64,000 nt of DNA, from positions 2,542,001 through 2,606,000 of the forward strand of contig NC_007778.1 of assembly GCF_000013365.1 (NCBI RefSeq). The letters are read 5' to 3'. Below, one piece after another: positions 18,189 through 28,409 of the stretch (the stretch's first letter is position 1; every line of letters begins with the position of its first letter). This stretch comes from Rhodopseudomonas palustris HaA2 (GTDB lineage Bacteria > Pseudomonadota > Alphaproteobacteria > Rhizobiales > Xanthobacteraceae). Position numbers and translations under genes: made by a program. Under the pieces are notes generated by a model that did no database searches, had not been told where the DNA came from, and worked only from the letters and a program-made list of their open reading frames with translations.

Positions 18189-19403
18189 TCACATTCCGGG
18201 CGGCGGGCCGGGGGGACCCGACGATTGCTTCGTTTCGGGCGCGGCCTTGCGCACCACGACGTCCTCGCCCACCGAGAGGCCGGAGCGGACCTCGGCCGTC
18301 AGCTTGTTGTTGATGCCGATCCGGATCGCGCGCGTCGCTGCGGCGCCGGCGGCGTCTTTGACCTCGACCTGATAGCTGCCGTCCGGGTTGCGCTGGGTCA
18401 GCGCCGCCGACGGGATCGTCATCACGCCTTTCGCCTGCGCCACGACGATATGGACTTCCGCGGTCATGTAGGTGCGCAGCAGGCCGTCCGGATTGGGCGC
18501 GCTGAAGATGCCGTTGTAGTAGATCGCTGAGGTCGAACTGCTCGAGGACGATGAACTGCTCGACGTCGTGCTGGTCGAACTGAAGCTGCTGTCGTTCTTG
18601 ATCGATTCCGGTGCGGGCTCGATGAAATCGAGCCGCGCATCGTAGCGATGGTCGGGGTCGCCGAGGATGTTGAAATAGACGTCCTGGCCGGGCCTGATCT
18701 TGATCACGTCGACTTCGGAAATCTCCGCGCGGATCGTCATCGTCCCGACCTCACCGAGGATCACGATGGTCGGCGCCGATTGGACCGCATTGACGGTCTG
18801 GCCTTCCTGGGTGACGACGGCGAGCACGGTGCCGTCGATCGGCGCGATGATCCTGGTGTAGTCGAGATTGACGCGTGCGTTCTCGACCGACACGATCGAT
18901 TCCGTGATCTGTGCGTCGAGCGCCGCGATCTGCGCGCGGGTTTGTTTCACGGTCGCTTCCGCGCTCTCGAAGTCGGCGCGCGAGGTCGCCTTCTGGGCGA
19001 AGGTGACGTTGTGCCGCGCCAGCGAGGCCTCTGCCAGCGCCAGCGTCGCTTCCTTCTCGGCGCGCTGCGCGCGCATGTTCTGCAGCGCCGCTTCCGCCGT
19101 GCGCAGATCGTTCTGCTTGGTGACAGGATCGATCTGCGCGATCTGGTCGCCGAGCCTGACCCTGTCGCCGACCCGGACCTTGAGCGATGTGACTCGACCG
19201 GAGACCTGCGCGCCGACCGCCACCATCTTGATCGGCTTCAAGGTGCCGCTGGCCAGTACGGTGTCTTCGATATCCGCGATCTGCACCGGCGCCGTCGTCA
19301 GGGTCTCCGTAGGCCTCCCAGACAGCCTGTCCTTGATCAGCCATCCCGCAATCAATGCAATCAACACCGCGCCGGCAACGGCGACGCGCTTCACTGTGAA
19401 CAT
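18189..19403 (-). CDS. macA: MacA-like periplasmic adaptor subunit with poly-serine insert
   Basis: A 404-residue membrane-fusion protein that would link MacB to an outer membrane channel. The ATG at 19403 gives an N-terminal membrane anchor (MFTVKRVAVAGAVLIALIAG). The upstream in-frame extension to 19490 is low-quality coding and is excluded. The barrel-sandwich (lipoyl-like) halves are VGAQVSGRVTSLKVRVGDRV and LDYTRIIAPIDGTVLAVVTQ. A helical hairpin separates them (about residues 90-175). An unusual serine/threonine-rich run of about 25 residues, including nine or more consecutive Ser, lies near residues 268-294, encoded around 18523-18600. An AGGGA about 11 bases upstream of the start may be the ribosome binding site. 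It precedes macB by 3 bases and lies 208 bases downstream of the tetR gene on the same strand. Confidence 0.88.
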   Translation of the reverse strand: MFTVKRVAVAGAVLIALIAGWLIKDRLSGRPTETLTTAPVQIADIEDTVLASGTLKPIKMVAVGAQVSGRVTSLKVRVGDRVRLGDQIAQIDPVTKQNDLRTAEAALQNMRAQRAEKEATLALAEASLARHNVTFAQKATSRADFESAEATVKQTRAQIAALDAQITESIVSVENARVNLDYTRIIAPIDGTVLAVVTQEGQTVNAVQSAPTIVILGEVGTMTIRAEISEVDVIKIRPGQDVYFNILGDPDHRYDARLDFIEPAPESIKNDSSFSSTSTTSSSSSSSSSSTSAIYYNGIFSAPNPDGLLRTYMTAEVHIVVAQAKGVMTIPSAALTQRNPDGSYQVEVKDAAGAAATRAIRIGINNKLTAEVRSGLSVGEDVVVRKAAPETKQSSGPPGPPPGM

Positions 19404-19610
19404 CGGTGGTCGATCCCTCGGGCCGGCGGCCCTGGTGAAATATCCGCACCGCCCGGCTTCGTGAACCGGGCCGCTGCGGCGAGACTTCATGGCTGAAAAC
19501 GCGGCTTAGTAAAGGGGGGCGTTGTGGTCGAAATCGGGTTTGTTGATTCTGGTTGTTGCTGATTGTTTCCGACGACGAAGAATAGTCGGGATCGTACCAG
19601 CTAGATCGGA

Positions 19611-20297
19611 TCAGCGTGGACGGATACCGTTGAGAAACACCGAGATGAAGCGTCGAATGTGTCTGGCGAGGTCGACAGTCCGCGATTGGCTCGATTCGTT
19701 GAAAGGCTTGAAGGCCAATGCGCCGAACATCATGTCCATGAGCAGCCAGGCCGAGTGCATTGCGTCGCCGATGTCGATGGCCTCCTGCTTCGATCGACGC
19801 TTCAACCATCCCGCCAGCTCGGCATGGGATCGCTCGGCGCCGTGTCGGCGCAGGATCTCGTTCAGTTCGGGGTATTGATGGGCCTCGACCATCACGAGCC
19901 TGACCAGAGCCATGCGCTCGTCGTGCGCTGCTGGCTCGATGTCGATGTTGAAGATCCGCTCCAGCGCCAGGTCCAGTGGCAGAGCATCGTAGTCGCCCGG
20001 CAAGGCGAGCATGCTGTGCCGGTGGCGATCGACGATCGTCGCGAACAATGCCGGCTTGCCCGGAAACAGTCGATACAGCGTCTGCTTGGAGATCCTGCAA
20101 TGCGCGGCAATATCTTCCGTCGTGGTGCGGCCGTAGCCCTTCTTCAGAAACAGCCGCATCGCGCAGTCGGCAATCCGCGCGCGCTGCTCCTCGTCGGATT
20201 GCAACTTCGGGCGCCCGCGGGGCGCAGCAGACTGCGGCGGAGGCGTCTTGTCGGTGGTGCTCAAGGGGCATTGCTCGCTGTTGGCGGTCGTCGCCAT
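19611..20297 (-). CDS. TetR/AcrR-family transcriptional repressor
   Basis: A 228-residue TetR-family regulator, likely repressing its own gene and the divergent RND pump genes until a pump substrate binds. The N-terminal helix-turn-helix lies at about residues 43-90, with RIADCAMRLFLKKGYGRTTT and the recognition part CRISKQTLYRLFPGKPALF. The C-terminal ligand/dimer domain is less conserved. I chose the ATG at 20297; a TTG at 20306 is the only longer option. A perfect inverted repeat at 20358-20377 overlaps promoter-like elements on both strands. On the - strand, TTTACA and TTATTT with 16-base spacing flank its core, which fits autoregulation. The macA-macB pair lies downstream on the same strand and may share the transcript. 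Confidence 0.88.
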   Translation of the reverse strand: MATTANSEQCPLSTTDKTPPPQSAAPRGRPKLQSDEEQRARIADCAMRLFLKKGYGRTTTEDIAAHCRISKQTLYRLFPGKPALFATIVDRHRHSMLALPGDYDALPLDLALERIFNIDIEPAAHDERMALVRLVMVEAHQYPELNEILRRHGAERSHAELAGWLKRRSKQEAIDIGDAMHSAWLLMDMMFGALAFKPFNESSQSRTVDLARHIRRFISVFLNGIRPR

Positions 20298-20331
20298 GTC
20301 GATCAATTCAGGTCCAACCGCAAATGTTCAT

Positions 20332-20359
20332 TTGACATCCGATCCGATCTGGAAATAAC
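20332..20359 (+). promoter_or_regulatory. Putative sigma-70-type promoter of the RND efflux operon
   Basis: A consensus-like -35 TTGACA (20332-20337) is followed after 16 bases by AATAAC (20354-20359), a four-of-six match to the -10 consensus. The -10 overlaps the left arm of the inverted repeat. Transcription would begin shortly before the adaptor gene at 20396. Confidence 0.5.
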
Positions 20360-20380
20360 AGTACCGATGCGTACTGTAAA
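20353..20380 (-). promoter_or_regulatory. Putative divergent promoter of the tetR-type gene
   Basis: On the - strand TTTACA (20380-20375) and TTATTT (20358-20353) are separated by 16 bases. The candidate operator core lies exactly in the spacer, so a bound repressor would block this promoter. Confidence 0.4.
20358..20377. promoter_or_regulatory. Candidate TetR operator: perfect 7-6-7 inverted repeat
   Basis: ACAGTAC (20358-20364) and GTACTGT (20371-20377) are exact reverse complements around a 6-base spacer CGATGC. It lies between the divergent tetR-type gene and the RND operon and overlaps promoter-like elements in both directions. Operators of AcrR/TtgR-like repressors have similar size and placement. 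Confidence 0.65.
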
Positions 20381-20395
20381 TATGATGAGGATCGC

Positions 20396-21691
20396 TTGAC
20401 TGCGACATTTGCGGCCCCGAGCCGGCAGGAATGGCCGTTCAAACGCGCACGCTTGGCGATCCTGGGCGTCCCCTTGGTGGCGGCGCTGCTGCTCGCCGGC
20501 TGCGGGCAGGATCAGGCCGCGGCGCCGAAAAACGCGGGTCTTCCCCGGCCGGAGGTGAGCGTCGTCACGCTGCATCCGCGGTCGGTGGCGATCACCTCGG
20601 AATTGTCGGGGCGAACGACGGCGTCGCTGACGGCGGAGGTGAGGCCCCAGGTCGGCGGCATCATCAAGTCGCGTTTGTATGAAGAGGGCGGCGAAGTCTC
20701 GGCCGGTGATGCGTTGTATCAGATCGACCCGGCGAGCTATCAGGCGACCTACGACAGCGCTGTGGCCGCTCTGGAGAAATCCGAAGCCGCCGTGCCGAGC
20801 GCGGCGGCGAAGGTCGAGCGCTATCAGGGCCTGGTGAAACAGAACGCGGTGTCCAAGCAGGACTACGACGACGCCGTGGCGACGCTGGCGCAGGCTAAGG
20901 CCGACGTCGCCTCCGCCAAGGCGAGCGTCGCGACCGCCCGGATCAATCTCGACTACACCAGGATCGTCGCGCCGATCGGCGGCCGGATCGACAAATCGTC
21001 TCTCACTCCCGGAGCGCTGGTGACGGCGGGCCAGACCACGCTGCTGACGACGATCCGGACGCTGGATCCGATCAATGTCGACGTCACGGAATCCAGCACC
21101 AACCTGCTGAACTGGCGCCAAGCGGTCGATGCCGGTCGCATCAAAGCGACCGGCCCGGATGTCAGCATCAAATTGAAGCTCGACAATGGAACGACCTATC
21201 CGCTGACCGGCAAGCTCGCCTTCGTCGAATCGAACGTCAGCGAGACCACAGGCACCTTCGCGCTGCGCGCGCAGTTTCCCAATCCCAAACGTCTGCTGCT
21301 GCCCGGCATGTATGTCCGCGCCATCATCGAGCAGGGGATCGCCGAGAACAGCTTCGTGGTCCCGCAGCGGGCCGTCACGCGCAACACCAAAGGAGAAGCC
21401 GTCGCGACGATCGTCACGGCGGAGGGGAAGGTCGAGCAGCGCGTGCTGACGGTGGGCAACAATGTCGGCAACAACTGGCTGGTCAGCGCTGGCGTCAAGG
21501 ATGGCGATCGCGTGATCGTCGAGGGCATTCAGATGGTCCGTCCGGGGCAGGACGTGACCGCCGTCGAGGTGACGATCGACGAGAACACCGGTCAGGTCCG
21601 CGACCGCAAGCAGGGATCGCTGTCGACCCCGGATCCGGTGCGGTTGGCCGATCGCGACGCCGATCCGAACGCCGGCGTGGTCGGGAAATAG
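20396..21691 (+). CDS. RND efflux periplasmic adaptor lipoprotein (AcrA/MexA family)
   Basis: A 431-residue membrane-fusion protein joining the RND pump to its outer membrane channel. The N-terminus is a lipoprotein signal with lipobox LLAGC (Cys36), so it is probably acylated and anchored in the inner membrane. Lipoyl halves flank an alpha-hairpin: [20 protein letters not shown] (about residues 83-102) and [20 protein letters not shown] (about 183-202). Beta-barrel and membrane-proximal domains follow. The start is a TTG at 20396 with GAGGA at 20387-20391, a short 4-base spacing. It is the first gene of a three-gene operon, with one base between its stop and the pump ATG. Control by the divergent TetR is inferred from the operator-like repeat upstream. 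Confidence 0.9.
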   Translation: MTATFAAPSRQEWPFKRARLAILGVPLVAALLLAGCGQDQAAAPKNAGLPRPEVSVVTLHPRSVAITSELSGRTTASLTAEVRPQVGGIIKSRLYEEGGEVSAGDALYQIDPASYQATYDSAVAALEKSEAAVPSAAAKVERYQGLVKQNAVSKQDYDDAVATLAQAKADVASAKASVATARINLDYTRIVAPIGGRIDKSSLTPGALVTAGQTTLLTTIRTLDPINVDVTESSTNLLNWRQAVDAGRIKATGPDVSIKLKLDNGTTYPLTGKLAFVESNVSETTGTFALRAQFPNPKRLLLPGMYVRAIIEQGIAENSFVVPQRAVTRNTKGEAVATIVTAEGKVEQRVLTVGNNVGNNWLVSAGVKDGDRVIVEGIQMVRPGQDVTAVEVTIDENTGQVRDRKQGSLSTPDPVRLADRDADPNAGVVGK

Positions 21692-21692
21692 C

Positions 21693-24600
21693 ATGTCGCG
21701 TTTTTTCATCGAACGGCCGGTGTTCGCATGGGTGATTGCGATCACCATCATGCTCGGCGGGCTGCTTGCGCTGCAGACGCTGCCGATCGCGCAATATCCC
21801 CAGATCGCCCCGACCACGGTGCGCATCACCGGGACCTATGCCGGCGCCGACGCGCAGACGGTGGAGAATTCGGTCACCAAGGTGATCGAGCAGGGCATGA
21901 CCGGGATCGACCATCTCGACTACATGACCTCGACCTCGACCTCCACCGGGCAGTCGCAGATCACGCTGACCTTCACCGCCGCGGCCGATCCGGACGTGGC
22001 GCAGATGCAGGTGCAGAACAAGCTCCAATTGGTGACCGCGCTTCTGCCGCAGATCGTCCAGAACACCGGTCTCTCGGTCACGAAGTCCTCCACCGGCTTC
22101 CTGATGGTGATCGCCTTCGTTTCGACCGACGGCAAGCTGACATCGATCGATCTCGCCGACTACGTCAACAGCACGCTCAACGATACGCTGAAGCGGATCG
22201 AAGGCGTCGGCGACACCCAGTTGTTCGGCTCCGGCTATGCGATGCGGATCTGGCTCGATCCGGACAAGCTGGCGAAATACGCGCTGATGCCGAGCAACGT
22301 CGCGACTGCAGTCGAGGCTCAGAACACCCAGGTCTCGGCCGGCCAGCTCGGCGGTCTTCCATCCCGCAAGGGGCAGCAGCTCAACGCCACGGTCACCGCG
22401 CGAAGCCGGCTACAGACCCCCGAGCAGTTTCGCAACATCATCCTGAAGAGCACGACCGACGGCTCACTGGTGCGCCTCAACGACGTCGCCACCGTTGAAT
22501 TGGGCGCCGAGAGCTACACGACGACGGCCGCCTTCGACGGCATGCCGGCCGCCGGTCTCGGCGTGAATCTCGCGACCGGCGCCAACGCCCTCGATACCGC
22601 GAAGAACGTCCAGTCGACGATCTCCCGGCTGTCGGCGACGTTCCCGCAGGGCGTCTCGGTGGTCTATCCCTACGACACCACGCCGTTCGTTCGACTGTCG
22701 ATCGAGGAGGTCGTGAAGACGCTGATCGAGGCGATCGCGCTGGTGTTCGTCGTGATGTTCGTGTTCCTGCAGAACATCCGTGCCACTCTGATTCCGACCA
22801 TCGCCGTCCCTGTCGTGCTGCTCGGGACGGTCGGTGTGCTGTCGGCGTTCGGCTATTCGATCAACACGTTGACGATGTTCGCGATGGTGTTGGCGATCGG
22901 GCTGCTGGTCGACGACGCCATCGTCGTTGTCGAGAACGTCGAGCGGGTGATGCAGGAAGAGGGGCTGTCGCCCAAGGAGGCGACCCGCAAGTCGATGGAC
23001 GAGATCACCGGCGCGCTGGTCGGAATTGCCACGGTGCTGTCGGCGGTGTTCATCCCGATGGCGTTCTTCGGCGGCTCTGTCGGTGTGATCTACCGGCAAT
23101 TCTCGGTGACCATCGTCACGGCGATGGTGCTGTCGGTGATCACCGCCCTGGTCCTGACGCCGGCGCTGTGCGCGACGATCCTGCGACCGCCGCAGGCCCA
23201 TGCGACCGGCAAAGGGCTGTTCGGCTGGTTCAACCGCACGTTCGATCGCAGCGCGCAGGCCTATCGGAATGGCGCGCAGGGCGTGATCGCGCGATCCTTG
23301 CGGTTCGGATTGCTGTTCGTGGCGATCTCGGTAGGCGTGGGACTGATGTTCATGCGCATTCCGAGCTCGTTCCTGCCGCAGGAGGATCAGGGCGTCTTGA
23401 TCACCAGCGTGCAACTGCCGGTCGGCGCCACGCAGGACCGCACGTTGCGCGCGCTCGAACAGGTTCGCGAATACTACGCGACAAAGGAAAAGGACGCCGT
23501 CGACAGCGTCTTCTATACGGCGGGCTTCGGCTTCTCCGGCCAGGGCCAGAATATCGGCATCGCCTTCGTCAAGTTGAAACCTTTCGATCAGCGAAAGTCG
23601 GCGGCCTTGAGTGCGCAGGCGGTGGCCGGTCGCGCGATGATGGCGTTTCGGCAGATCAAGGACGGCATGGTGTTCGCGTTGGCGCCGCCGGCGATCCAGG
23701 GCATGGGCAACTCGAACGGATTCGATTTCTACCTGCAGGACGTCAACGGCGCCGGCCATGCGAAACTGATCGAAGCTCGCAACCAGTTGCTGGGCGCAGC
23801 GTCCCAGAGCAAGCAACTGGCGAATACACGGCCCAATGGGCAGGAGGACGAGCCGCAATTCTCGGTCACGATCGACCAGGAGAAGGCGAGTGCGCTCGGT
23901 GTCGGCCTCGCGGATATCAACACCACGCTGTCGACGGCATGGGGCAGCGACTACGTCAACGATTTCATCGACCGCGGCCGCGTCAAGAAGGTCTATCTGC
24001 AATCTGACAGGAATTTCCGGATGCAGCCGGATGACATCGGCCGCTGGTACGTGCGCAACTCGTCCGGCGTGATGGTGCCGTTCTCGGCCTTCGCATCCGG
24101 TCAGTGGAGCTTCGGATCGCCGCGGCTGGAACGCTACAATGGATCGGCGGCGGTCGAGATTCAGGGCGAGGCTGCCGCAGGCGTCAGCTCCGGAACGGCG
24201 ATGGACGAGATCGACACGCTGGTCAAGCAACTGCCCTCCGGCTTCGGCCACCAATGGACCGGCCTGTCGGCGCAGGAACGGTTGTCGGGCAGTCAGGCGA
24301 CGTCGCTCTATGCGATCTCGACATTGGTGGTGTTTCTTTGCCTCGCCGCGCTGTACGAGAGCTGGTCGATCCCGCTCGGCGTGATGTTGGCGGTGCCGAT
24401 CGGCATCTTCGGCGCGTTGCTGGCGGCGCTGCTGTTCGGCCAGACCAACGACGTCTATTTCAAGGTCGGTCTGTTGACCACGATCGGCCTGGCGGCGAAG
24501 AACGCGATCCTGATCGTCGAGTTCGCGATCGAGCGGCAGGCTGCGGGCCAGCCTTTGGTCGAGGCGACGCTGGAAGCGGCGCGACAGCGGCTGCGGCCGA

Positions 24601-24839
24601 TTCTGATGACGTCGTTCGCCTTCATCCTCGGCGTCACGCCGCTCGCGATCGCGTCGGGTGCGGGCTCTGGCGCCCAGAATTCCATCGGCATCGGTGTGAT
24701 GGGAGGCATGATCGCGGCCACCGTGCTCGGCATCTTCTTCGTGCCTTTGCTGTATGTCGGCGTGCGCCGGCTGTTCGATCGCAAGTCGGCGACGGACGAG
24801 ACTTCCAAAAGCGATCCGGCGAAGGGGACGACGGGATGA
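21693..24839 (+). CDS. RND multidrug efflux transporter (AcrB/MexB family)
   Basis: A 1048-residue proton-driven HAE1-type RND pump, full length for the family. It opens with [20 protein letters not shown], the usual first transmembrane helix. It then carries the proton-relay Asp pair in [17 protein letters not shown] (about residue 408) and the conserved Lys in [13 protein letters not shown] (about residue 935), plus two large periplasmic loops. These features predict a functional exporter of hydrophobic or amphipathic compounds; the substrate cannot be assigned. It is preceded by the adaptor (1-base gap) and overlaps the outer membrane gene by ATGA at 24836-24839, so the tripartite pump is made as one coupled operon. 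Confidence 0.95.
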   Translation: MSRFFIERPVFAWVIAITIMLGGLLALQTLPIAQYPQIAPTTVRITGTYAGADAQTVENSVTKVIEQGMTGIDHLDYMTSTSTSTGQSQITLTFTAAADPDVAQMQVQNKLQLVTALLPQIVQNTGLSVTKSSTGFLMVIAFVSTDGKLTSIDLADYVNSTLNDTLKRIEGVGDTQLFGSGYAMRIWLDPDKLAKYALMPSNVATAVEAQNTQVSAGQLGGLPSRKGQQLNATVTARSRLQTPEQFRNIILKSTTDGSLVRLNDVATVELGAESYTTTAAFDGMPAAGLGVNLATGANALDTAKNVQSTISRLSATFPQGVSVVYPYDTTPFVRLSIEEVVKTLIEAIALVFVVMFVFLQNIRATLIPTIAVPVVLLGTVGVLSAFGYSINTLTMFAMVLAIGLLVDDAIVVVENVERVMQEEGLSPKEATRKSMDEITGALVGIATVLSAVFIPMAFFGGSVGVIYRQFSVTIVTAMVLSVITALVLTPALCATILRPPQAHATGKGLFGWFNRTFDRSAQAYRNGAQGVIARSLRFGLLFVAISVGVGLMFMRIPSSFLPQEDQGVLITSVQLPVGATQDRTLRALEQVREYYATKEKDAVDSVFYTAGFGFSGQGQNIGIAFVKLKPFDQRKSAALSAQAVAGRAMMAFRQIKDGMVFALAPPAIQGMGNSNGFDFYLQDVNGAGHAKLIEARNQLLGAASQSKQLANTRPNGQEDEPQFSVTIDQEKASALGVGLADINTTLSTAWGSDYVNDFIDRGRVKKVYLQSDRNFRMQPDDIGRWYVRNSSGVMVPFSAFASGQWSFGSPRLERYNGSAAVEIQGEAAAGVSSGTAMDEIDTLVKQLPSGFGHQWTGLSAQERLSGSQATSLYAISTLVVFLCLAALYESWSIPLGVMLAVPIGIFGALLAALLFGQTNDVYFKVGLLTTIGLAAKNAILIVEFAIERQAAGQPLVEATLEAARQRLRPILMTSFAFILGVTPLAIASGAGSGAQNSIGIGVMGGMIAATVLGIFFVPLLYVGVRRLFDRKSATDETSKSDPAKGTTG

Positions 24840-26392
24840 GTTCAGATCGGATCGTTCCGATATGCGTCGGTACGCCGTCGACGCGTCGTGAAACCTCGCG
24901 GCGACCTGTTCGGTGCCGGGCGTCGCATATCGCAGTGCTGTTGCTGTGCGCAACCGCGCTGTCCGGCTGTGCCGTCGGCCCGGACTATGTCGTGCCCGGA
25001 ATCGAGCTGCCGACCGCCTGGCGCAACGCCAGACCGCCGAAGACACCGCCCGCTGTCCCGCAATTGAGCGAGTGGTGGCGGCGTTTGAACGATCAGTTGC
25101 TGAACCGGCTGATCGAGGAGGCGGTGGCGAGCAATCTCGACGTCGCCAGCGCGAAGGCGCGGATCCGGGAAGCGCGTGCGACCCGCCGACAGGCGATCGG
25201 CGCGTTGTTTCCGACGCTCGATGGGTCCGGGTCGGCGACGCGCAATCAGGTCAGTGCGAGCTCCACATCCGGCGGTTCGGCGATCACGACCTACAACCAG
25301 TTCCAGGCCGGGTTCGATTCCAGTTGGGAGCTGGACATTTTCGGCGCCAACCGCCGCAACGTCGAGGCGACGACTTACGGCGTCGACGTCGCCGAGGACG
25401 ATCTGCGCGCGACCTTGCTGACGCTGATCGGTGACGTCACGTCCTACTACGCGCAGGCGCGCGGCTATCAGGCCCGCATCGCTCTGGCGCGCCGGACGGC
25501 AGCCTCGCAACGCGAGACGGCAGCGTTGACGCAGCGCAAGTTCGACGCCGGCTCCTCGTCGGCCGTCGACGTCGCGAAGGCCGCGGCGCAGGCCGCCTCG
25601 ACCGAAGCCAATATTCCGACCTTCGAGATCTCGTATGCGGAATCGGTTCACCGGCTCGGCGTGTTGCTGGGCCGTGAGCCGTCTGCGCTGTCGCCGCTGC
25701 TCGCCGGCGTCAAGCCGATCCCGGCGCCGCGTTTGCCGTTGCCGAAGGGCATCCCCGCCGACGTGCTGGTGATGCGGCCGGACGTGCGCAAGGCCGAACG
25801 GCAACTGGCGCAATATACGGCGTTGATCGGCAAGGCCGAAGCCGCGCTCTATCCGTCGGTGAGTCTGACCGGTTCGGTTTCGACGACCGCGCTGAAGATC
25901 GGCGACCTCGGCAAGAACTCGACGATCGGCTGGTCGATCGGGCCGAGCCTGAGCGTGCCGATCTTCAACGGCGGACAATTGCGCGCCGCAGTCGAGATCA
26001 GCGAAGCCCAGCGCGATCAGTACTATGTCGCCTGGCGCGCGGCGGTGCTGTCGGCGTTGGAGGATGTCGAGAACGCGATCGTCTCGCTGTCGCAGCAGCG
26101 CAAGCGGATCGGCAATTTGTCGGAATCGGCGCGGCGCTACGCCGAGGCGGCCCGTCTGTCGCGCTCGCTGTACGAAACCGGGTCGTCGAGCTTCCTCGAC
26201 GTTCTCGACGCCGAACGCTCGCTCTACACGGCTGAAGATTCGCTGCTCGACACCAGGGTCTCGGTCGCGACCAGCTACATCGCTCTCGCCAAGGGGCTCG
26301 GCGGCGGCTGGGACGGCATGATCGACAGCTCGGTCCCCGAGGTTGTGGATCTCAACACCGGCCCGCATCTGGCCGGGGCGCGGCTCCGCTGA
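24836..26392 (+). CDS. RND efflux outer membrane lipoprotein (OprM/NodT family)
   Basis: A 518-residue outer membrane channel of the tripartite pump. The signal sequence ends in lipobox ALSGC (Cys45), followed by [10 protein letters not shown], the usual OprM start. Two repeated helical-barrel halves follow, for example [20 protein letters not shown] and [19 protein letters not shown]. The ATG overlaps the pump stop (ATGA at 24836-24839). The frame is also open far upstream to 24104, but that part lies inside the pump gene and is a shadow. The protein could also serve MacAB encoded nearby; that is inference. Confidence 0.92.
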   Translation: MSSDRIVPICVGTPSTRRETSRRPVRCRASHIAVLLLCATALSGCAVGPDYVVPGIELPTAWRNARPPKTPPAVPQLSEWWRRLNDQLLNRLIEEAVASNLDVASAKARIREARATRRQAIGALFPTLDGSGSATRNQVSASSTSGGSAITTYNQFQAGFDSSWELDIFGANRRNVEATTYGVDVAEDDLRATLLTLIGDVTSYYAQARGYQARIALARRTAASQRETAALTQRKFDAGSSSAVDVAKAAAQAASTEANIPTFEISYAESVHRLGVLLGREPSALSPLLAGVKPIPAPRLPLPKGIPADVLVMRPDVRKAERQLAQYTALIGKAEAALYPSVSLTGSVSTTALKIGDLGKNSTIGWSIGPSLSVPIFNGGQLRAAVEISEAQRDQYYVAWRAAVLSALEDVENAIVSLSQQRKRIGNLSESARRYAEAARLSRSLYETGSSSFLDVLDAERSLYTAEDSLLDTRVSVATSYIALAKGLGGGWDGMIDSSVPEVVDLNTGPHLAGARLR

Positions 26393-26704
26393 CGGCGAGG
26401 CGATCTGCGGGCTGAGTCGGTGTTGGCCCTTTAAGTACGCGATTCGGGTCAAGGGATCCGCGGAGGAGCGTTCCGTTCGGATGCGAAGATGGTCACAGCC
26501 CGGCGCTGGAGGCCAACAGGGATCTCATTTTTCCCGTCAAAGGTGAATAAAAGCGCCTTCACAATCCACCTTGAGCTCTGAATTCATAATGTCTCTCAAT
26601 GGCTTGAAGGGGCGAGTCGCGCTTTTGCCACACCTCGACCTCATTTCGCCTCATCCCCGCCGCATCCATTGCGTGTGGGTTCCAAGCTTGTTAGCACTTA
26701 CTCC
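26393..26704. other. Intergenic region before the type I secretion locus
   Basis: About 310 bases separate the RND operon from the TolC-like gene. There is no convincing ORF, strong hairpin or clear promoter pair. It is moderately AT-richer than its neighbours around 26520-26590 and probably holds the promoter of the secretion genes. Confidence 0.4.
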
Positions 26705-28279
26705 ATGTTGAAAAGCGCTCAGATTGCCATTTTTGCAACCGTCGTCGGGCTGGTTTCGAGCCCCGCCGCTCTTGCGGCGGAGCCGTTCACGATTTTGGAC
26801 GCCATCAACCAGGCGGTGAAAACCAACCCCGGCGTCGGCGAGGCGGCAGCCAACCGTCGCGCGACGGAGGCCGAGTTGCGGCAGAGTCAGGGGACCTTGC
26901 TACCGCAGGTTCGGCTCGAAGCCAGCGCTGGCCCGGAGATGCTGAAGCAATACGTGTCTCCAGCGCCGCTCAACAACGACGTCTATCTGCGCGGACGTCA
27001 GGCCGGTGTCGTGGTTCGGCAGCTGCTGTTCGATGGGTTTGCCTCGATCAACGAAGTCTGGCGGCAGGCGGCTCGCGTCGACGCCGCGGCGTTCCGGGTG
27101 TTGGAGCGCACCGAACTGATCGGGCTCGATGCCGCCGAAGCTTATATCGATGTGGCGCGCTACACGCGGCTGGTTGGACTCGCCGAACAGAATCTCAAGG
27201 TCCATCTCGAATTGCGCAAGAACGTGTTGGCGCGCTTCGAGGGTGGTCGGGCCGGCGAGGGCGACACGCAGCAAGCGGAAGAACGCGTCGCTGCAGCGCA
27301 GGCCGTGGCGGCGGAGTTCCATCTCAGCCTCGAGACGGCGCGCGCCAAGTTCCGCAAGGTCGTCGGCCTCGAGCCGTACAATCTGCGCTTCCCCGGCCGT
27401 CTCGCGGATCTGCCTAAGAACAAGGCCGCATCGCTCGACATCGCCTACAAGTTCAATCCGACGCTGCGCGCCGCGGGCGCCGACGTGGTCGCGGCCAAGC
27501 GCGGCTTCGATGCCACAACCGGCGCGTTCCTTCCGACGCTGTCGCTGGAAGGCCGCGCCTCGCGCGGCAAGGAGTCGATCCTCTACAACAATCAGTACGA
27601 CCAGGTCAGCGGCAAGCTGGTGGCGTCCTGGGATATCTTCAACGGCGGCCAGAGCAGCTGGAAGCGTGAAGAAGCTGCACAGCGGATGATCGAGGAGCAG
27701 CAGCGTCAGGCTCGGCTGCAGCGCGATGCGCTGGAATCGATCGACAAGGCCTGGGCCGCGCGGACCATCACCAACGACCGCGTCGCAGCGCTCGTTCGCG
27801 ACGTCGAGGCCGCGCGCCGGACCTTCATCGCCTACAATAAGGAATACGAGCTCGGCCAGCGCACGCTGATCGATCTGCTCAACTCGCAGAACCAGTATTT
27901 CAACGCCAATGTGTCGCTGGTTTCGGCGCGCGGAGTTGCGGTGTTCGCCGACTATCAGCTTCTCGCCACGATGGGGCAGATGCTGAACTATCTGAAGACC
28001 GGTCATCCGCCGGAGACCGAGTTGGTCGACGTGCATCCGAGCGGGTTCATCGGCTACAAGCTCGCGCCCATCCGGCTTGCGCCCCCGTCGCCCGGTCCGG
28101 AACCGCTCAGCACTGTGCCGCCGGTGCCGCTGTTCGGGTTCTTTTTCAACGGCCCGCCGAAATTGCCGACCGTGATCAATTTCGACGATCGCTGGGCGTC
28201 TCATGAGGTCGCCGAGAGTAGCGCGCTGTTCGTTGCAGCCGGAACCTACGGTCGCAGCGCGCAGGCCGGCGCCAAGTAA
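26705..28279 (+). CDS. TolC-family outer membrane channel of the type I secretion system (LapE-like)
   Basis: A 524-residue TolC-like protein that would form the outer membrane duct for export of the giant RTX adhesin. It has a clear signal peptide (MLKSAQIAIFATVVGLVSSP, cleaved near AALA). An OEP domain follows with TILDAINQAVKTNPGVGEAA and the later half KAASLDIAYKFNPTLRAAGA, ending near TLIDLLNSQNQYFNANVSLV. I prefer the ATG at 26705; an in-frame GTG at 26669 would add 12 polar residues before the signal. After the OEP domain a Pro-rich tail of about 90 residues is present, longer than in classical TolC. The genes that follow encode an ABC exporter and a HlyD adaptor, completing a type I system. 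Confidence 0.88.
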   Translation: MLKSAQIAIFATVVGLVSSPAALAAEPFTILDAINQAVKTNPGVGEAAANRRATEAELRQSQGTLLPQVRLEASAGPEMLKQYVSPAPLNNDVYLRGRQAGVVVRQLLFDGFASINEVWRQAARVDAAAFRVLERTELIGLDAAEAYIDVARYTRLVGLAEQNLKVHLELRKNVLARFEGGRAGEGDTQQAEERVAAAQAVAAEFHLSLETARAKFRKVVGLEPYNLRFPGRLADLPKNKAASLDIAYKFNPTLRAAGADVVAAKRGFDATTGAFLPTLSLEGRASRGKESILYNNQYDQVSGKLVASWDIFNGGQSSWKREEAAQRMIEEQQRQARLQRDALESIDKAWAARTITNDRVAALVRDVEAARRTFIAYNKEYELGQRTLIDLLNSQNQYFNANVSLVSARGVAVFADYQLLATMGQMLNYLKTGHPPETELVDVHPSGFIGYKLAPIRLAPPSPGPEPLSTVPPVPLFGFFFNGPPKLPTVINFDDRWASHEVAESSALFVAAGTYGRSAQAGAK

Positions 28280-28282
28280 GGG

Positions 28283-28305
28283 CCAGCAGGCCGCAGGCCT
28301 GCTGG
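28283..28305. terminator. Perfect 10-bp stem-loop after the TolC-like gene
   Basis: CCAGCAGGCC (28283-28292) pairs exactly with GGCCTGCTGG (28296-28305) over a 3-base loop, directly after the stop codon. No U-tract follows. It may terminate weakly, stabilise the upstream mRNA 3' end, or reduce read-through into the exporter genes. Confidence 0.4.
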
Positions 28306-28409
28306 ACGCGAAAACCCCGCGATTTACCCTAACGCCAGTTCGACACGCGCCGGGCGATCGAGACGGGGTGCAAACCTCAATTTTCCGCTAATACAGGTAA
28401 ATAGCGATT

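Noticed and set aside
22464-25046. 860-codon - strand ORF opposite the RND pump
   Set aside because: Low-complexity Arg/His/Asp-rich shadow of the pump gene with no recognisable motif.
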